The notes under the pieces are model-generated. The model made no database searches and was not told where the DNA came from. It saw nothing but the letters and a program-made list of their open reading frames with translations. A program made the position numbers and the translations under genes. A stretch of DNA of 64,000 nucleotides from the NCBI GenBank assembly GCA_037892935.1, contig JAYXKI010000002.1, positions 2,542,001 to 2,606,000 on the forward strand, in the 5' to 3' direction. Shown here in pieces: positions 24,631 through 34,629 of this stretch (positions are counted from its first letter, which is position 1; each line of letters begins with the position of its first letter). This stretch comes from Phlebopus portentosus (taxonomy: Eukaryota; Basidiomycota; Agaricomycetes; Boletales; Boletinellaceae).

Positions 24631-26186
24631 TTACGCTTCCTCGGCGGAAGACGAATTGGCGACCTTACCAAGAGGTGTTTTGGCCATCACGCTCAGCACC
24701 TCAAACAGCACCTACATATCCCATATCAGTCGATCTCAGCGCGAGAAGACGGCGCAAGATATAAATGACTTACATCCGCTGCAGCCATAGTCGTAAGCTC
24801 CGCATTCGTGTCATACGCAGGTGCGACCTCGACGATATCCGCAGAGATAATCTTCAGACCGTCCAGCCCACGCAGGATCGCACGGAGCTCGCGTGTCGAC
24901 CAGCCACCTGTCTCTGGCGTTCCCGTCGCAGGCGCAAAAGCGGGATCGATGGAGTCAATCTACGTCAAGAATAAGTACAACCGGATAAAGTAGTTGGCTG
25001 AGATTTCTGGTGCTTACATCGATGGATAGGTAGACGGGCTTGTCGCCGACTGTTTCGCGGATTTTCTTTATGATACCGTCCGTACCTTAAAGAACGTCAC
25101 CGAATCAATTATAGGAAATCAAGCAAAGAGATCATGAATAGGGACCGATGGTATCAATCTCACGAGCCTCGATGCGCTGGAAACCACTCTTATCATCGTT
25201 TTCGTAATCCGCAAGGCCAGAGAGCGTCGTCCGGATCGCACCGTGCTAGATAAAATGGACAAACTAGGATCACAAGTCTTCACAATCACGAATAAAAGTG
25301 AAGGTTGGGAGAAATCAGAACGAAGACACTTGCAATTGACGATCCATTCTTGATCAGCCCCTCCTTGCTCGCCCAATAGAAATACGTTCCGTGATTAATC
25401 TCAGCCTGTGCGCTTGGCGCTCCACCAAAGACGGACGGCTTCCACGTATCGAGGTGCGAGTCAAAATGGATGACCGAAACTGCTCCATACGCAGAGTGGA
25501 TTGAGCGCAGAAGCGGGAGGACGATCGTATGATCTCCACCGAGCGTAATAACCCTCGGATGTTCTTTCCCGTCAGCCGCAAGCGTGACGAGTTCTTCGCC
25601 AGAAACAGAATCTCTCCCGAGTTTCGTCGCAGGAGCGCGATGCAAGAGCGTCTTATGGCCTTCTTCAATCTGCTTAATCGCAAACGCATTATCGTACGGC
25701 GTGACTGGTATATCACCGCAATCAACGATCGTCAGATTTTCGAATGGGTTGACTGCGAGCGGGACGTTGTACCCTCCGTATAGCGTCAAGCGGCGCGATC
25801 CCGCGCGGATACCCGCAGGCCCGAAGCGCGCGCCGGGGCGGTATGACGTACCCGTGTCGAAGGGCGCACCGAGGAAGGCTATGTCGAAGGAGACGTCCTT
25901 CCCGGAGCCGAAGCATTGCACCCAAGGCAGCTTGGCGAACGTCGTGATCCCGGAGAAAATGGAATCAGCAGTCACTGGGAATTGCATTGCTATCCGTTAG
26001 TTATCATATCATATCATATCTTATGCAGCGTAAGACATTTATTACCTGTATCTTTCAAGCGATATGACGCCTGATAGGGATACTTGATATAGCCAAAGGT
26101 ATCTGGTCTTCATCATGGTCTTCATGCGAGCTCGCAACGGCGAAGAGGACTGCAAAGATAAGAGTCTTGAAGACGTTGAGTATCAT
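24631..26186 (-). CDS. Agmatinase/ureohydrolase with secretion signal (exon 1 one base short)
   Basis: Six exons: 26186-26046, 25989-25334, 25245-25146, 25085-25018, 24959-24774 and 24711-24631. The Mn-dependent enzyme family hydrolyses agmatine or related guanidino compounds to urea and an amine. Metal-binding motifs are all present: [20 protein letters not shown] and [15 protein letters not shown]. Substrate-loop residues include [16 protein letters not shown]. Exon 1 encodes a likely signal peptide, [20 protein letters not shown], then a His/Asp-rich HEDHDEDQ. After it the family-like [15 protein letters not shown] is in another frame. Exon 1 is 141 nt where 142 would make every phase fit, so one base appears missing at the run 26095-26097. 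If real, the secreted form is lost and translation could start at the ATG at 25987. Intron 2 uses a GC donor (GCAAGT). Confidence 0.87.
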
Positions 26187-27253
26187 TTCAGTTTGACCGT
26201 TCCAGGAAAACGAGTCAAAATTATGGGCGGCAGTCTTAAGACCAGTGATTAAGTACTGGACTGGAGATAAGACGGTATTCATTCGGCAGATAAGACAGGA
26301 ATTAAACGTCAGAGGACCTCTAGAATGCACAGGTAAAACAATTCTTGAAAGCGGTTTCGTCATAGAATCACATCGCATTACAGAATTCAGCCTCGTTGCT
26401 CCGACTGTGCGCCTCGTGCAATCGACTTTTACAATGACCAGTGGCCTGACAATGATTCGCAGATTGGAATTTATCGATAACCAGCGAAGACTCCGAGCTT
26501 GACGGCGGATTTCACGGCTGGTTTCGTAAATACCAGACACTGATATGACCTTAATGGGGTGAATCGTCCGTTCTCGAGGGGAAGAGCATATGCCCGCCCA
26601 AGCCCACCATGAACTCATGACTAGTATTATTGAAGGGAATGGGGAACACTGCGGCCATGAGGCCAAACGAACCCATTCTTCCTCAAAGACAACCAGTCAT
26701 AATGACGGTCCGCAATAACCTCTCCTCTGGCAATTGGACGAAAGCCAGTCCAGACGTGGGAGCAGGACCGGCCATGAGGTGCCCAGGAGAGTGTCCTTGG
26801 CTTAAACGAGCACAGCGCTGATGAAGAACTCCAGCCTCGTTGTCGCTTGGAATGAATCTTACAGTAAAGGCTGGACCGAATGAACGAGTTGCAGCGATTC
26901 CAAATGTCCCGGTTGAAAATTTTCGTGAAAGCGGAAGAGCTATCTCGCTATCGGCGATAACGAGATAGGATAACAGTGAGTCGGAGTGAGACGGATACTG
27001 AAAAGCATACTGTTGGAGTGCTTGTCTTCGAGTTACTGAGTCCCGTCCTTCTGCTACAATCGTTGAAAAGTTGACACCGATGGAAGCAGATCCTCTGCTT
27101 TCTCCGCGATTCAGAGTGGATCCCGACGGGGACCTTTTGGACGTGGACGTCACATCGCCCAGAAGAGCGACTTTACCGCAAAATTGGTGATCTCCCTTTT
27201 CGTTGACTCGGTACCAGGTATGCCCAAGGCGCCCATGCGATATAACCACGAAA
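26187..27253. other. Agmatinase upstream region and unassigned stretch
   Basis: About 1 kb separates the divergent agmatinase and MATE genes. The minus strand has a 238-codon open frame (27399-26683) without a recognisable domain, antisense to the MATE start at its end. On the plus strand I could not find the MATE N-terminus intact. Confidence 0.35.
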
Positions 27254-29015
27254 GCTGACGTCCAGAAAAGTAATCCTGTCATACATCCTTCAAAACTCAA
27301 TCCAGACAGTCGCAGTACTCGTCGCCGGTCGACTAGGCCAGAGGAGCTCTCCGCCAGCGCCTTTTCGTACATGCTCGCCTTTGTCACAGGCGAGTCCAAC
27401 CTGTTCTAAAAATAGAAAAGAATCTTTTGATCCCACAACGAAGATCTGTCGTTGTAGGCTGGTGCATCGCGCTTGGTGGGACAACCGCACTCGATACTTT
27501 TGGTTCCCAGGTATTCACAGGTGGAAGTAGAGCTTCGGATGTCTCGCTTCATTTTCAGCGGTGCCTTGTCGTGCTGTGGGTTCTGTTCATCCCGATCGGC
27601 GTACTTTGGACGTTCATCGAACCCGTCCTTTTGGTGCTCGGACAAGAAGAACGTCTTAGTCGGGACGTACAGAGCGTTCTTCGCGTCCTAATCATTGGAG
27701 CCCCTGGATATATTGCATTTGAGAGCCTAAAGAAATATCTTCAATGCCAAGGTAGCCATTCTAGATTGAGATAAAGTATTAATGTTCACCTGGGACACAG
27801 GAATAATGCGCCTTTCGACGCTTGCACTTATTATCGTCTCCCCGGTCAATCTCGCACTAAATATCCTCTTTGTGCATCATACACCGCTCCGTCTTCTTGG
27901 GTCTCCGCTAGCTCTCTCCATGACATATTGGCTCGCGTTTATGATTCTTGTCATATTGACTGTGCTCTCTCCGCAGCACAAACAAAACGAAACATGGGGA
28001 GGTTTCCGGTTAAGGGAAGCTCTTGATCTTGCCGGTGTACGGAGATTTTGAAGCTTGCCTTGCCTGGATTTTAATGGTTGGAACCGAGTGGTATACATGT
28101 TCTTGAATACTATGAATACATCTTGCTCAAATTTGTTTAGGGCTGCTTTTGAGATCGTCGCGCTAGCAGCAGGGAGGCTCGGAGCACTATCCCTTGCTGC
28201 TCAGTCTGTAATAATGACGACAGATCAGAGTGAGTTCGACCATACGTATGATATTATGACAAATTTACGTGCATAACGCAGTCCTCAATACTCTCCCCTT
28301 TGGCATCGGCGTTGCAGCCTCAGCTCGTGTGGGTAATCTGATAGGCGCACGCTCTGCGATAGGTGGCAAACACGCCGGACATGCATCTGCCCTCCTGAGT
28401 GCAATAGTTGGAGCAATAGTAATGGGCGCTATGCTGGTTGCTAAAGACGTTTATGGTTACCTGTTCAGCGAGGATGTAGAAGTCGTGAGGCTCGTCAGTA
28501 AAGTGATGCCACTCGTTGCTTCGTTCCAGGTACGTGCTTTGGTGAAGTATCGGCTACGTGTACTCTATTGCTGAAAACACAAAGGTCGCAGACGGATTAG
28601 CAGGTTCATGCGGAGGCGTTCTACGCGGATTGGGTACTTCAGCTCGCTAGTGTTGCGTGAATGAAGCTGATAATTACTTACGAATAGGTCGCCAGCATAT
28701 TGGCGCTTTCTTTAATCTTGCTGCATATTATGTCCTCGCGTTGCCTATGGGGATCGCGCTTGCCTTCAGTCCCCGTACGCATATGGGTCTCCAAGGCCTT
28801 TGGATAGGTATAGTTGATCGAAGGAGATGAGGAGTAAAATCTCTGACTTACTGCTCGTAGGCCAGGTTGTGGCTCTGTTCATTGTTGGGATCGGTCTATA
28901 TGGCGTCGTCTGGCTTGGAACAGATTGGGATAAAGAAGTACAGCGCGGCATAAAGAGGAACAAAGCGGACGATGAGGCGAGAAGAAGGTATGAGACCCAG
29001 ATTAATGGAGACTAA
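27254..29015 (+). pseudogene. MATE-family multidrug/toxin efflux transporter, decayed
   Basis: MATE proteins export organic cations or metabolites using ion gradients. Family segments in order: VILSYILQNSIQTVAVLVAG (helix 1), LSASAFSYMLAFVT, GWCIALGGTTALDTFGSQVF, LRVLIIGAPGYIAFESLKKY, LNTLPFGIGVAASARVGNLI, GLAGSCGGVLRGLG and the final VALFIVGIGLYGVVWLG. They splice together with introns of about 50-70 nt. At least three single-base deletions break the frame, at about 27336-27339, 28034-28035 and 28065-28066. The first intron has a GC donor (GCGAGT). The cytoplasmic N-terminus before the first helix was not found, so the gene may be 5' truncated as well. It is either a pseudogene or a gene with consensus errors. 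Confidence 0.82.
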
Positions 29016-29385
29016 AGGTAAGAATACACTTTTCGTCCTCGCAGTTTAGAATTCTCGGTATCTTGAGGTTGTACAAGCTTGAGGATAAATGGAAAAAGTA
29101 AATAGAATTTGCGCTCGTCTAGACCCAAACGAGCGTCATCCTTCAGGAAAGAAATTGTAGTCTAAAATATTTGAGAGAATGACGTGCCATTTTCATGAAG
29201 CCTTCGCATGTTGCATCTGGTGACGGTGCTGGAATTGGGTGGCTGTCTTAAGCGCCAATTGGCGAAGGAAAAAGGTTGGTGAAAATGAAAGCGGCTGTCG
29301 AAAACGCGGGTTGAAGTTTCAAACTCCGCATGAAACTCAGTACAAATATGGCAAAAAGTTGTAATGCTACGCTACTACTACTAAG

Positions 29386-29516
29386 CCACACCGGGCAAAA
29401 ACTCGTTTCGAGCCCTTAGAACTTTTGATCAGAACGGGTGAGCTCTCAACTGTTGGCTCTTTTTCCATTTCGGGTAACATTTTCACGGTTTGGAAATGAG
29501 TTTTTGCCCGGTGTGG
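29386..29516. repeat. MITE-like element with 19-bp terminal inverted repeats
   Basis: The left end CCACACCGGGCAAAAACTC and the right end GAGTTTTTGCCCGGTGTGG are perfect inverted repeats bounding 131 bp with no coding capacity. Clear target duplications are not visible. The size and structure fit a miniature inverted-repeat transposable element. Confidence 0.75.
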
Positions 29517-29657
29517 TTACACTACGATGGCATTGATGAGGTTGCAATATTGTTCATACTTTCAGCCCAGAAGTGTGAGAACTAATGATAAGATCGAGTC
29601 ACTCCGCGTCTCTCCCAATAGGCACTGGACAACCCTCTGAGACTTAACCATCTTGAA

Positions 29658-30784
29658 TCATGCTTCCAAATCGACGGATCCAGTCATACCAACTACACCG
29701 TCATCATCCTCCGTCCATAACATCCCTTTGCCTTTGTTTGCGTCGATCGCGCCATGAATGTGTTGGTTTCGGTCAACATATACCGGATTTCGAGCACGAT
29801 ATTCAAAATTATTGATCCGGCCTTTGTATCCGTTGTGTAACAACGCTTCCACAAGCATTAGTGCGGTGAGTGGACCATGGACAAGCAAATCTGTAGGTAA
29901 TTCAGGATTCAGAGGAAGCACAAATCTATCATATGTTCGCCAGATGCTCACCGGGGTATCCTTCTCTTTTACGGGTATACTCCCGGTCCAGATGAATAAG
30001 GTGAGCATTCCACATCAGTGCGGAGAAACGGAAAAGCGTCGTAGCAGTAGGCGTCCAGGTATAAGTGAATTGAGGTTTTGGAAGACCGGTCACTGCGTCA
30101 GGGAATTTCAGCGAGAAAAGGTTCATATTTCAGCTTGTTACGCTTATCCGAGGCATGTCCTAGTGAGCAGTAGTCACCTTCATGTATTCGTCCACTTGGA
30201 CGCGTTTCCTCAGTCAGGTACGCATGAATTCTTTTCTCCTTAACGACAGGATCATCACCAAGCTGGTGCTTATAATAAACATCTTTGTGCACGAATACCA
30301 TCGGGGACCCCTTGTCAAAACCTTTCTTCTCAACCTTGGAGACAGAGACAGCTGCGAGAGCCTCGTTACCCATGCGTAGACCTTGATTACTGCCGTTCGG
30401 AAAATGGAGTGATCCACCAACCCACATACGACGAGCTCCAAAAGGTGCGGGAGGACAGAAATGTGTCTCTGTCAAGTCTGCCCCAAGTTGTTCTTCAGGT
30501 AAGCGGGGATGGAAGAAAGCAAGGCAGTGTAAAGGGGAGATCGATGCATTTCGTGGCGGTGGATGTGCCGGGTCGCGAGTTGGAAGCGTATAGTAGAGAT
30601 CCCGGACCTTCGTTCGAGAGATTTCATCGTCATAATGAATTACGGTACCGCGGATGTTCCATATCCATTTATCTAGCTCTGTTTCGTCTGTTTCCGATAC
30701 TGCCGCAACTGAATAGGACCTTGCACCCGCGCACCAGGACACGGGGCGTAACACGCAAGTCGCGTACTTTGAAAGGAGTGGCAT
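29658..30784 (-). CDS. HTD2: Hydroxyacyl-thioester dehydratase type 2, mitochondrial
   Basis: Three exons: 30784-30178, 30092-29952 and 29890-29658, 326 residues, all phases consistent. In fungi this enzyme performs the 3-hydroxyacyl-ACP dehydration of mitochondrial type II fatty-acid synthesis, needed for lipoic acid. The N-terminus (MPLLSKYATCVLRPVSW, Arg/Ser-rich, few acids) suits a mitochondrial presequence. Family segments: TLPTRDPAHPPPRNA, LGADLTETHFCPPAPFGARR and MWVGGSLHFP. The hot-dog dehydratase region has TATTLFRFSALMWNAHLIHL with its catalytic-type His, VHGPLTALMLVEALL and INNFEYRARNPVYVDRN. Intron 1 (30177-30093) ends at the second possible acceptor; an earlier one would introduce a stop. 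Confidence 0.9.
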
Positions 30785-31456
30785 GTTGACATCAATCGAT
30801 AGCTAAGATACAATCTTGGGAAAAGAACTCAAGCTCATATTGAATCAGATTCAGAATCCCAGGCTCTTCAGGTGCGCGTGACCAGGTTTAAAGGTATATA
30901 TATAATCGAGCGGAAAGCCTGGAAGGACATGGAGAGTCCTACCCAGCACCTAAATCATAAGAACTTGAATTTTATGGGATAGAGAAAGGTTTCTGAACTG
31001 CGGTCATCAGTGAGTTGGAGGGGGTGATAATAAAAGAAAGCCACCAGAAACGGAAACGATGAGTCATTGATATTCAAACTCCGCCTTCAGCTCAGTCCTT
31101 CCTCTCACCCATCCGAGTCAACCATCTTGGTTAGAGAAATTTCTGCTGAGCTCCTCTCTGCATCGAACACCAGTCATCAATAAGTACTAAGTGAAAACTG
31201 TCGTTGAATATATCTTCCAGATGCCCGGTCCTCATAGTCCGATTGTTCACCGAAGTCTTCTCTCTCTTAAAATCAGTCACCACTCTATCACTGTCTCCAG
31301 ATTTCGTCATGCTGTTAATGAATTTGCCTTGCTACTCCCAAGCTAGAAAGCAGTATAGAAACGGGCTCGATATCCGGTAATCCATCAATTTATAATCTTT
31401 CGAGTTGATAGACTAATATCTTCGTGTTTCCTACGTATCAGGTTCAAGGCACTACC
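30785..31456. other. Intergenic, no gene seen
   Basis: This is the promoter side of HTD2 and an unassigned plus-strand flank. No motif or protein homology was recognised. Confidence 0.45.
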
Positions 31457-32259
31457 ATGACGTCCGACCAGCTCAATGACACTCAGATTCCTTCGTCTGT
31501 GGCTTTATTCAGCCATCACCAGTATTGGATGCAGGAGGACCTTAGTATTCCGATTACCCTCGAGCAAACTATGCTTGAGACTCGACACAGGGCAATCCTG
31601 ACTGTTTTTATCTCGCGTAATTCTTGTCGATAAGCTTGTTGCAGCGGAGAGGCACAGAGGATTTGAAAGCTTCGAATGCGCGTTTTTAGGAGTCCAGGAC
31701 CATCTGATGCAACGATAAGAGATTCGTAATGAAACCGAGGATCTACATTTTATAGGTGATACAGGCCTTCCATGGTCAAAGAAAAGACGTGATACTCTAT
31801 TCAAATATTGGTGCATCAACAGGTGTCTCATAGACCATGGTGCCAATCGCCCCTTCGTAAAGTGGAATGGATACCTTTCGCTTACCATGGGAGCACGGAT
31901 CTAGAACCCTTCAAGCCTTCGTTCGAATCGGCGGTGGGTTGACTTTACTCGGCATCACTCGGGCTCGTCTACCCGAAGTCAGTTCGCTTTCCTTTCTGCC
32001 TGCCATACAAGCACCTAACTTCGCCCTGGACGAACAGCTCCATCTAACAGCAGCAATACGGTTTTGTGGATCCCGGAGCGCCGTCGGTATGAAACTCGGT
32101 AGAAATAGACCTCTTCTCGCTGGTGCTCTTTCCTATCTTATGGATGAATTGGATGGGGGGAAGGTAAGATCCAGGGAGAATGCTGCGGCTGTTCGCGAGG
32201 CTGCACTATACTTGAGGACTCGAGAAGACAAAGCGATGACATTGTGGCTGAGAGGATGA
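31457..32259 (+). CDS. Possible fragmentary hypothetical gene
   Basis: Two open segments lie on the plus strand. The first, 31457-31633, begins MTSDQLNDTQIPSSVALFSH. The second, 31867-32259, contains LHLTAAIRFCGSRSAVGM, LLAGALSYLMDELDGGK and ends LRTREDKAMTLWLRG. The Ala/Leu-rich helical character and codon pattern of the second look protein-like. I could not join the two by a convincing intron, and I do not recognise the family. It may be a remnant. Confidence 0.3.
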
Positions 32260-32637
32260 ATCTTGTTCATATGGACACCTACTAACTCATTTCTCTTCAT
32301 GGTTACGAGCTGCTACGCACGAGGCTCGAGTCCAATTCAATTCCTTCAGAAAGAATCGGCCCAGAATAAGTAGACAGGATAGGTCTGCTTGTTTGCCCTT
32401 CGCCGATGACGATATGCGAAGTTTGCTGGCGAGTATGAAGCATCGGTTCGTATAAATTATAATAATAGAATAATAATAAACCTTACCTGAATATGACTAC
32501 CCATTTGCTTCGGAGAGCACCGAAGCGAAACACCCTTTCCTAAATGACCAATTCCATCTTTGGAAGCTGTGCAATTCGATGATGCCCACCGACGCTGTGA
32601 TCTGACGTGAAAGCTCCATAGTTGCTTATCAACTACC

Positions 32638-33742
32638 ATGTGTCGACACAGTCTGCAACACCATCTGAGTCGGGAAAGGTCCATCCCACGTCTCAAGCTG
32701 GATTTGGTCAGGGGAAAGCTGAATTATACGATTCGTATGTGACGACGCTCCTCACTTCTACTGTAAGAATTAGACACAAAATTTAACAATTGACCTGTAG
32801 GGTACGGGCATCTTATCCGCCGGAAGTTCTCTCGTTTATCCAGAAGCTCGTAGTGGGAAAGAGCGAGCTTAATGTTGTCGAGTAGGTGACTTAGAATCAT
32901 ATATGAGCGAGGCGGAAAGCTCTAAGCGCGTTCTAGAATTGGATGTGGAAGCGGGAAATTTACCCGCGCGCTGTTTGCGCATCCTGAATGGAAGCGAAGT
33001 ATCAAAGAGTTGAAGTGCATAGAACCGAATGAGGGAATGCGCGCTGTGTTTTCGAAGACGGTGGACGACTCAAGAGTCAGTTTGTCCGAAAGTATTTTTG
33101 ATACCACAGGTGTACCAGACCACTGGCTGGATTTGATCGTCATTGCAACGGTACATTATTTGCCTGAAATATTCTGCTAGTGGTCTCATTGACGTGCTGA
33201 TAAAAGGCATTCCACTGGTGCCAAGATCTTGAAGCCGCAACAGAGGAAATTCTCAAACCCGATGGTGAAGTCTGTCTTGTGTGGGTCATGGACGATTCGA
33301 CAAGTATGTATTCATATTCTCATGCGCTTGAGCCTTGGAACGCGTTGAGTCATACTATATTTCCAGTGTCGCATGGGCGAAGCAGGCAAGCGAACTTTGC
33401 TTGCCGTTTCAAGATAATTCCCCGAGCAGTAAGGAAGGAAGATTTCAGTGGACACGCATTTTCAGTCTACCGCAATACACAGAGAATTTCTCTGCAGCCG
33501 GAAAGATTATAGTCCCTTACGTTGAGCACCGGACTCTTGATAACACCATCGCTTTCTACATGACTTTGAGCGGCGTCGCAATGCTTCCGGATGACGAGAA
33601 GGAAGAAATAAAGGATGGAATTAGAACTATAATTGACCGCGGAGACGGACTTGTCTGGGTGGACGAGAAGGAGGGGATTCTTGAGGTTCCCTTCGTAACT
33701 ATACTAGTCACTTTCCGCCGCATTTGCAAGGAAGGGAAGTAG
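32638..33742 (+). pseudogene. SAM-dependent class I methyltransferase, copy 1 (frameshifted)
   Basis: This is a Rossmann-fold methyltransferase of the fungal type-11/25 kind; substrate unknown. Segments: ESGKVHPTSQAGFGQGKAEL, VRASYPPEVLSFIQKLVVGK, a glycine-rich SAM loop (CGSGKFTRALFAHPEW, shifted frame), IKELKCIEPNEGMRAVFSKT, LDLIVIAT then AFHWCQDLEAATEEILKPDG, and a C-terminal segment to GILEVPFVTILVTFRRICK. Compared with copy 2 at 63798, the start reads ATGTG-TCGAC where copy 2 has ATGTCGTCGAC, so one base is missing straight after the ATG. A second base is missing at 32941-32942 in the SAM loop, and the intron near 33302 joins out of frame, suggesting a third. The upstream 100 bp resemble the promoter of copy 2. 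Confidence 0.8.
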
Positions 33743-33963
33743 CATAGTCATGCGACAATACTTACTGGGATCGGAGGTTAAATGCTTTGCAGCCAATTCG
33801 GTGATATTGGTATTAGTTTGACCCCAGCTTCAAGTGATTTGACAACTAATATGAGCCTACGAATGCTGTACACGAGGCTCAATACTAAGTCAGCATGAGG
33901 CATTTGAAGTTTGAACAGTAAGGTAAACAAATTAAAACAAAGATTTACCTGACAAGCACAGCA

Positions 33964-34440
33964 GGCAAAGGTCGGTTTCGGCAGGGCCGCGATAACGAGC
34001 GAAAGTAGAAACAAAATTAATAATTGCGCCAATGATTGCGGCAGGGTCGTGACTTATTAATGCAACGTGCCTGTCGGCTTTGTTGAGACAATAAATTGCG
34101 TAATTGATTGCAAAAGGCATTTCGACCTATCTGAGATTACAAATTGCAACGTGTTTGCCACGGAAAGGGAAATTTGAAGTTGTGTCACGGTGGCAATTTA
34201 TTATGTCACTCGCGATTTCCCTCTTTGTGAGGTTTCAAATGTTACAAATGACGCAATTAGTAATTTCGCCACCGGTTGCACCCGGTTGGGCGATCAGTGG
34301 TTGCTCAGTGGGTCGTTCCGCGGGCGATCACCGCATTCAGTGGGCGATCCAATGGGACGTTCAGCGGGCGATCTGCAGGCGATCAATGTGGTGGGCGATG
34401 AACGGGCGATGAATGGGTGATGAATGGGCGACAAATGGCC
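33964..34440 (+). repeat. Interspersed repeat R1, copy A (unoccupied)
   Basis: The stretch from GGCAAAGGTCGGTTTCGGCA to the GGGCGATGAATGGGTGATG tracts is repeated in inverted orientation at 61311-63665. It carries variants of a short unit, GGGCGATGAA, near its end. It holds the undisturbed version (CGCTGAACGTCCCATTGG on its complement) of the site occupied by a solo LTR in copy B. No coding function was seen. Its nature (MITE, Helitron fragment or other) is not clear. Confidence 0.75.
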
Positions 34441-34629
34441 AGTGAACGGTTTGATAGTAGATGGAGATGAGATAGTCTGATAATACATCACTTGTTTCAC
34501 GAAGCTTCCTGATTTATAATTCGCAACATCATAACTATTTTAACTAATACATTCTAACATTTACACAACATGCAATGCAGAAGATACACAGAAACCCCAC
34601 CCACAATTCATTCGCTGACTGGTGGTACG

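Noticed and set aside
30098..30177. Direct continuation of HTD2 exon 1 to a stop at 30098
   Set aside because: Splicing GT at 30177 to AG before 30092 restores the conserved hot-dog domain and all phases.
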